From Seramator thermalis (GTDB taxonomy: Bacteria; Bacteroidota; Bacteroidia; Bacteroidales; Dysgonomonadaceae): a stretch of DNA of 64,000 nt. The DNA lies in NCBI RefSeq assembly GCF_004138125.1, contig NZ_RXHS01000007.1, positions 62,001 through 126,000 on the forward strand, in the 5' to 3' direction. Of this stretch, positions 62,465 to 64,000 are shown in pieces. A program made the translations under genes and the position numbers. Under the pieces are notes generated by a model, which saw nothing but the letters and a program-made list of their open reading frames with translations, was not told the origin of the DNA and made no database searches. The first letter of the stretch is position 1. Each line of letters opens with the position of its first letter.

Positions 62465-64000
62465 TTAAGACTTGTAATTACGTTGTTGACGAACTACGAA
62501 TTCGTAATCGAGTGGTTCTTTATACATTACAGGGGCTTTGTCTTCACCCTGATATTCCCAGCACGAAACGTAAGCATATTCGTCATCATTGCGCAGTGCC
62601 TCACCATCCGGTGTTTGAAATTCGGTTCGGAAGTGACCTCCGCACGATTCGTTACGATCCAGTGCATCGTGAGCCATCAGTTCTCCCAACTCGATGAAAT
62701 CCTGCAATCGAAGGGCTTTTTCCAATTCCACGTTCAGCGAATCTTTGTCGCCCGGGATACGTAAGTTGGTGAGAAAATCCTTTTTCAATTGCTGTAATTT
62801 TTCGATCGCAACTTTTAAGCCTTCGGCATCGCGAGCCATTCCGACATATTCCCACATAATATGACCCAATTCCTTATGAATGTGGTCAACAGAATGTTTA
62901 CCCTTGATACTCATCAATCGGTCGATGCGTTCGTTGATTCCTTTTTCCGCTTCGTCGAATTCCGGACGATCGGTTTTGAATCTCGGTACCTGAATCTGGT
63001 CGGCCAAATAATTTTGGATGGTATAGGGCAGAATAAAATACCCGTCGGCTAATCCCTGCATTAAAGCCGATGCCCCAAGTCGATTTGCGCCATGATCGGA
63101 GAAATTGGCTTCGCCAATAGCGAAAAGGCCGGGAATGGAAGTCATCAGTTCATAATCCACCCAAATGCCTCCCATCGTGTAGTGGATGGCCGGATATATC
63201 ATCATTGGCGTTTCATAGGGATTTTCGTCCACAATCTTCTCGTACATTTGGAAGAGATTGCCGTATTTTTGTTCCACTACATCTTTTCCCAATCGCTCGA
63301 TTGCTTCTTTGAAATCGAGATAAACGGCGAGCCCGGTTGGCCCTACGCCATAACCTGCATCGCACCGTTCTTTTGCTGCGCGCGAAGCAACGTCTCTCGG
63401 AACCAAGTTGCCAAAAGCAGGATAACGACGCTCGAGGTAATAATCGCGATCCTCTTCTTTGATGTCGTTAGCTTTCAATTTTCCTTCCCGTATGGCTTGA
63501 GCATCTTCTTTCTTTTTGGGTACCCATATACGACCGTCGTTGCGAAGTGATTCGGACATGAGCGTCAGTTTCGATTGAAATTCGCCGTGAACCGGAATGC
63601 AGGTCGGGTGAATCTGTGTCATACACGGATTGGCAAAATAGGCGCCTTTTTTGTAGCATTGCCATGCTGCCGAAGCGTTCGAGTTCATTGCATTTGTAGA
63701 AAGGAAAAACGTGTTGCCATATCCGCCGGTGGCTATCACTACCGCATGGGCTGCGAAGCGTTCGAGTTTTCCTGTAACAAGATTCCTGGTGATGATTCCC
63801 CTGGCGCGACCATCGATAATCACAAGATCAAGCATTTCGTGACGAGTGTAAAGCTTTACTTGTTTTTTCTGAATGGCACGGCTCAAAGCAGAATAAGCAC
63901 CCAATAGCAATTGCTGCCCCGTCTGACCGCGAGCATAGAATGTGCGCGAAACTTGTGCGCCTCCAAAGGAGCGATTATCAAGCAATCCGCCATATTCGCG
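62465..64000 (-). CDS. sdhA: Succinate dehydrogenase/fumarate reductase flavoprotein subunit (5' end cut by window edge)
   Basis: The C-terminal 511 residues of the flavin subunit. The frame is open to base 64000 and reads [20 protein letters not shown] on entry, so the gene continues to the right; the TTG at 63985 is not its start. Catalytic-domain features include [82 protein letters not shown] and [20 protein letters not shown], which hold the substrate and flavin contacts. The end [20 protein letters not shown] is typical. The N-terminal dinucleotide-binding motif and the FAD-linked histidine are not in the window. The sdhB start follows 22 bases after its stop. Confidence 0.96.
   Translation of the reverse strand, partial: REYGGLLDNRSFGGAQVSRTFYARGQTGQQLLLGAYSALSRAIQKKQVKLYTRHEMLDLVIIDGRARGIITRNLVTGKLERFAAHAVVIATGGYGNTFFLSTNAMNSNASAAWQCYKKGAYFANPCMTQIHPTCIPVHGEFQSKLTLMSESLRNDGRIWVPKKKEDAQAIREGKLKANDIKEEDRDYYLERRYPAFGNLVPRDVASRAAKERCDAGYGVGPTGLAVYLDFKEAIERLGKDVVEQKYGNLFQMYEKIVDENPYETPMMIYPAIHYTMGGIWVDYELMTSIPGLFAIGEANFSDHGANRLGASALMQGLADGYFILPYTIQNYLADQIQVPRFKTDRPEFDEAEKGINERIDRLMSIKGKHSVDHIHKELGHIMWEYVGMARDAEGLKVAIEKLQQLKKDFLTNLRIPGDKDSLNVELEKALRLQDFIELGELMAHDALDRNESCGGHFRTEFQTPDGEALRNDDEYAYVSCWEYQGEDKAPVMYKEPLDYEFVVRQQRNYKS

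Overview
The window is chromosomal DNA from a Bacteroidetes bacterium, almost certainly order Bacteroidales. The evidence is two polysaccharide utilization loci (PULs) built on SusC/SusD pairs, FecI-type sigma and FecR-type anti-sigma factors, BACON-domain lipoproteins, GldE, a B-type succinate dehydrogenase, and repeated matches to the Bacteroidetes promoter element TAnnTTTG with few Shine-Dalgarno sequences. The family cannot be fixed from this sequence alone.

Layout. 1-606: dapF, cut by the left edge. 607-10013: an accessory, partly decayed region with a truncated Stealth-type capsule phosphotransferase, an FkbM methyltransferase, an AlbA_2/ATPase-like regulator, an orphan SusD-like lipoprotein with a long N-terminal extension, an IS481 transposase remnant and two convergent intact Stealth genes. 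10014-25095: housekeeping genes, namely an ABC-2 exporter pair, dnaG, ilvE, a lipoprotein hydrolase, a CYTH protein, RNase P RNA, a YihY-family protein, a YgjP-like metallopeptidase, mlaE/mlaF-type transporter genes and sufC-sufD-sufS (no sufB in the window).

25156-40051: PUL 1 (sigma, anti-sigma, SusC, SusD, PKD surface protein, GH16, GH5, GH3), whose contents point to beta-1,3-glucan. Its susC is split by a complete 1,672-bp insertion sequence with a perfect 6-bp target duplication; removing the element restores one 1,171-residue frame. 40220-52163: PUL 2 (sigma, anti-sigma, SusC, SusD, GH30, surface protein, GH3), which has the gene order of the known Bacteroides beta-1,6-glucan locus. The two GH3 genes are almost identical over their last ~1.4 kb but clearly diverged before that, which suggests recent gene conversion. 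The two loci look like complementary halves of a system for mixed beta-1,3/beta-1,6-glucans such as fungal wall glucan or laminarin.

52352-64000: housekeeping genes again: PPTase, gldE, ssb and mutY on the minus strand; an HU-family gene, a 30-residue COX24/bS22-type protein with an unusually strong Shine-Dalgarno, and RNase G on the plus strand; then priA, a small outer-membrane barrel protein, sdhB and sdhA (cut by the right edge) on the minus strand.

No tRNA genes or CRISPR arrays were recognised. The strongest points for follow-up are the IS-split susC, the GH3 conversion tract, the orphan SusD fusion and the unusual translation signals around the COX24 and RNase G genes.
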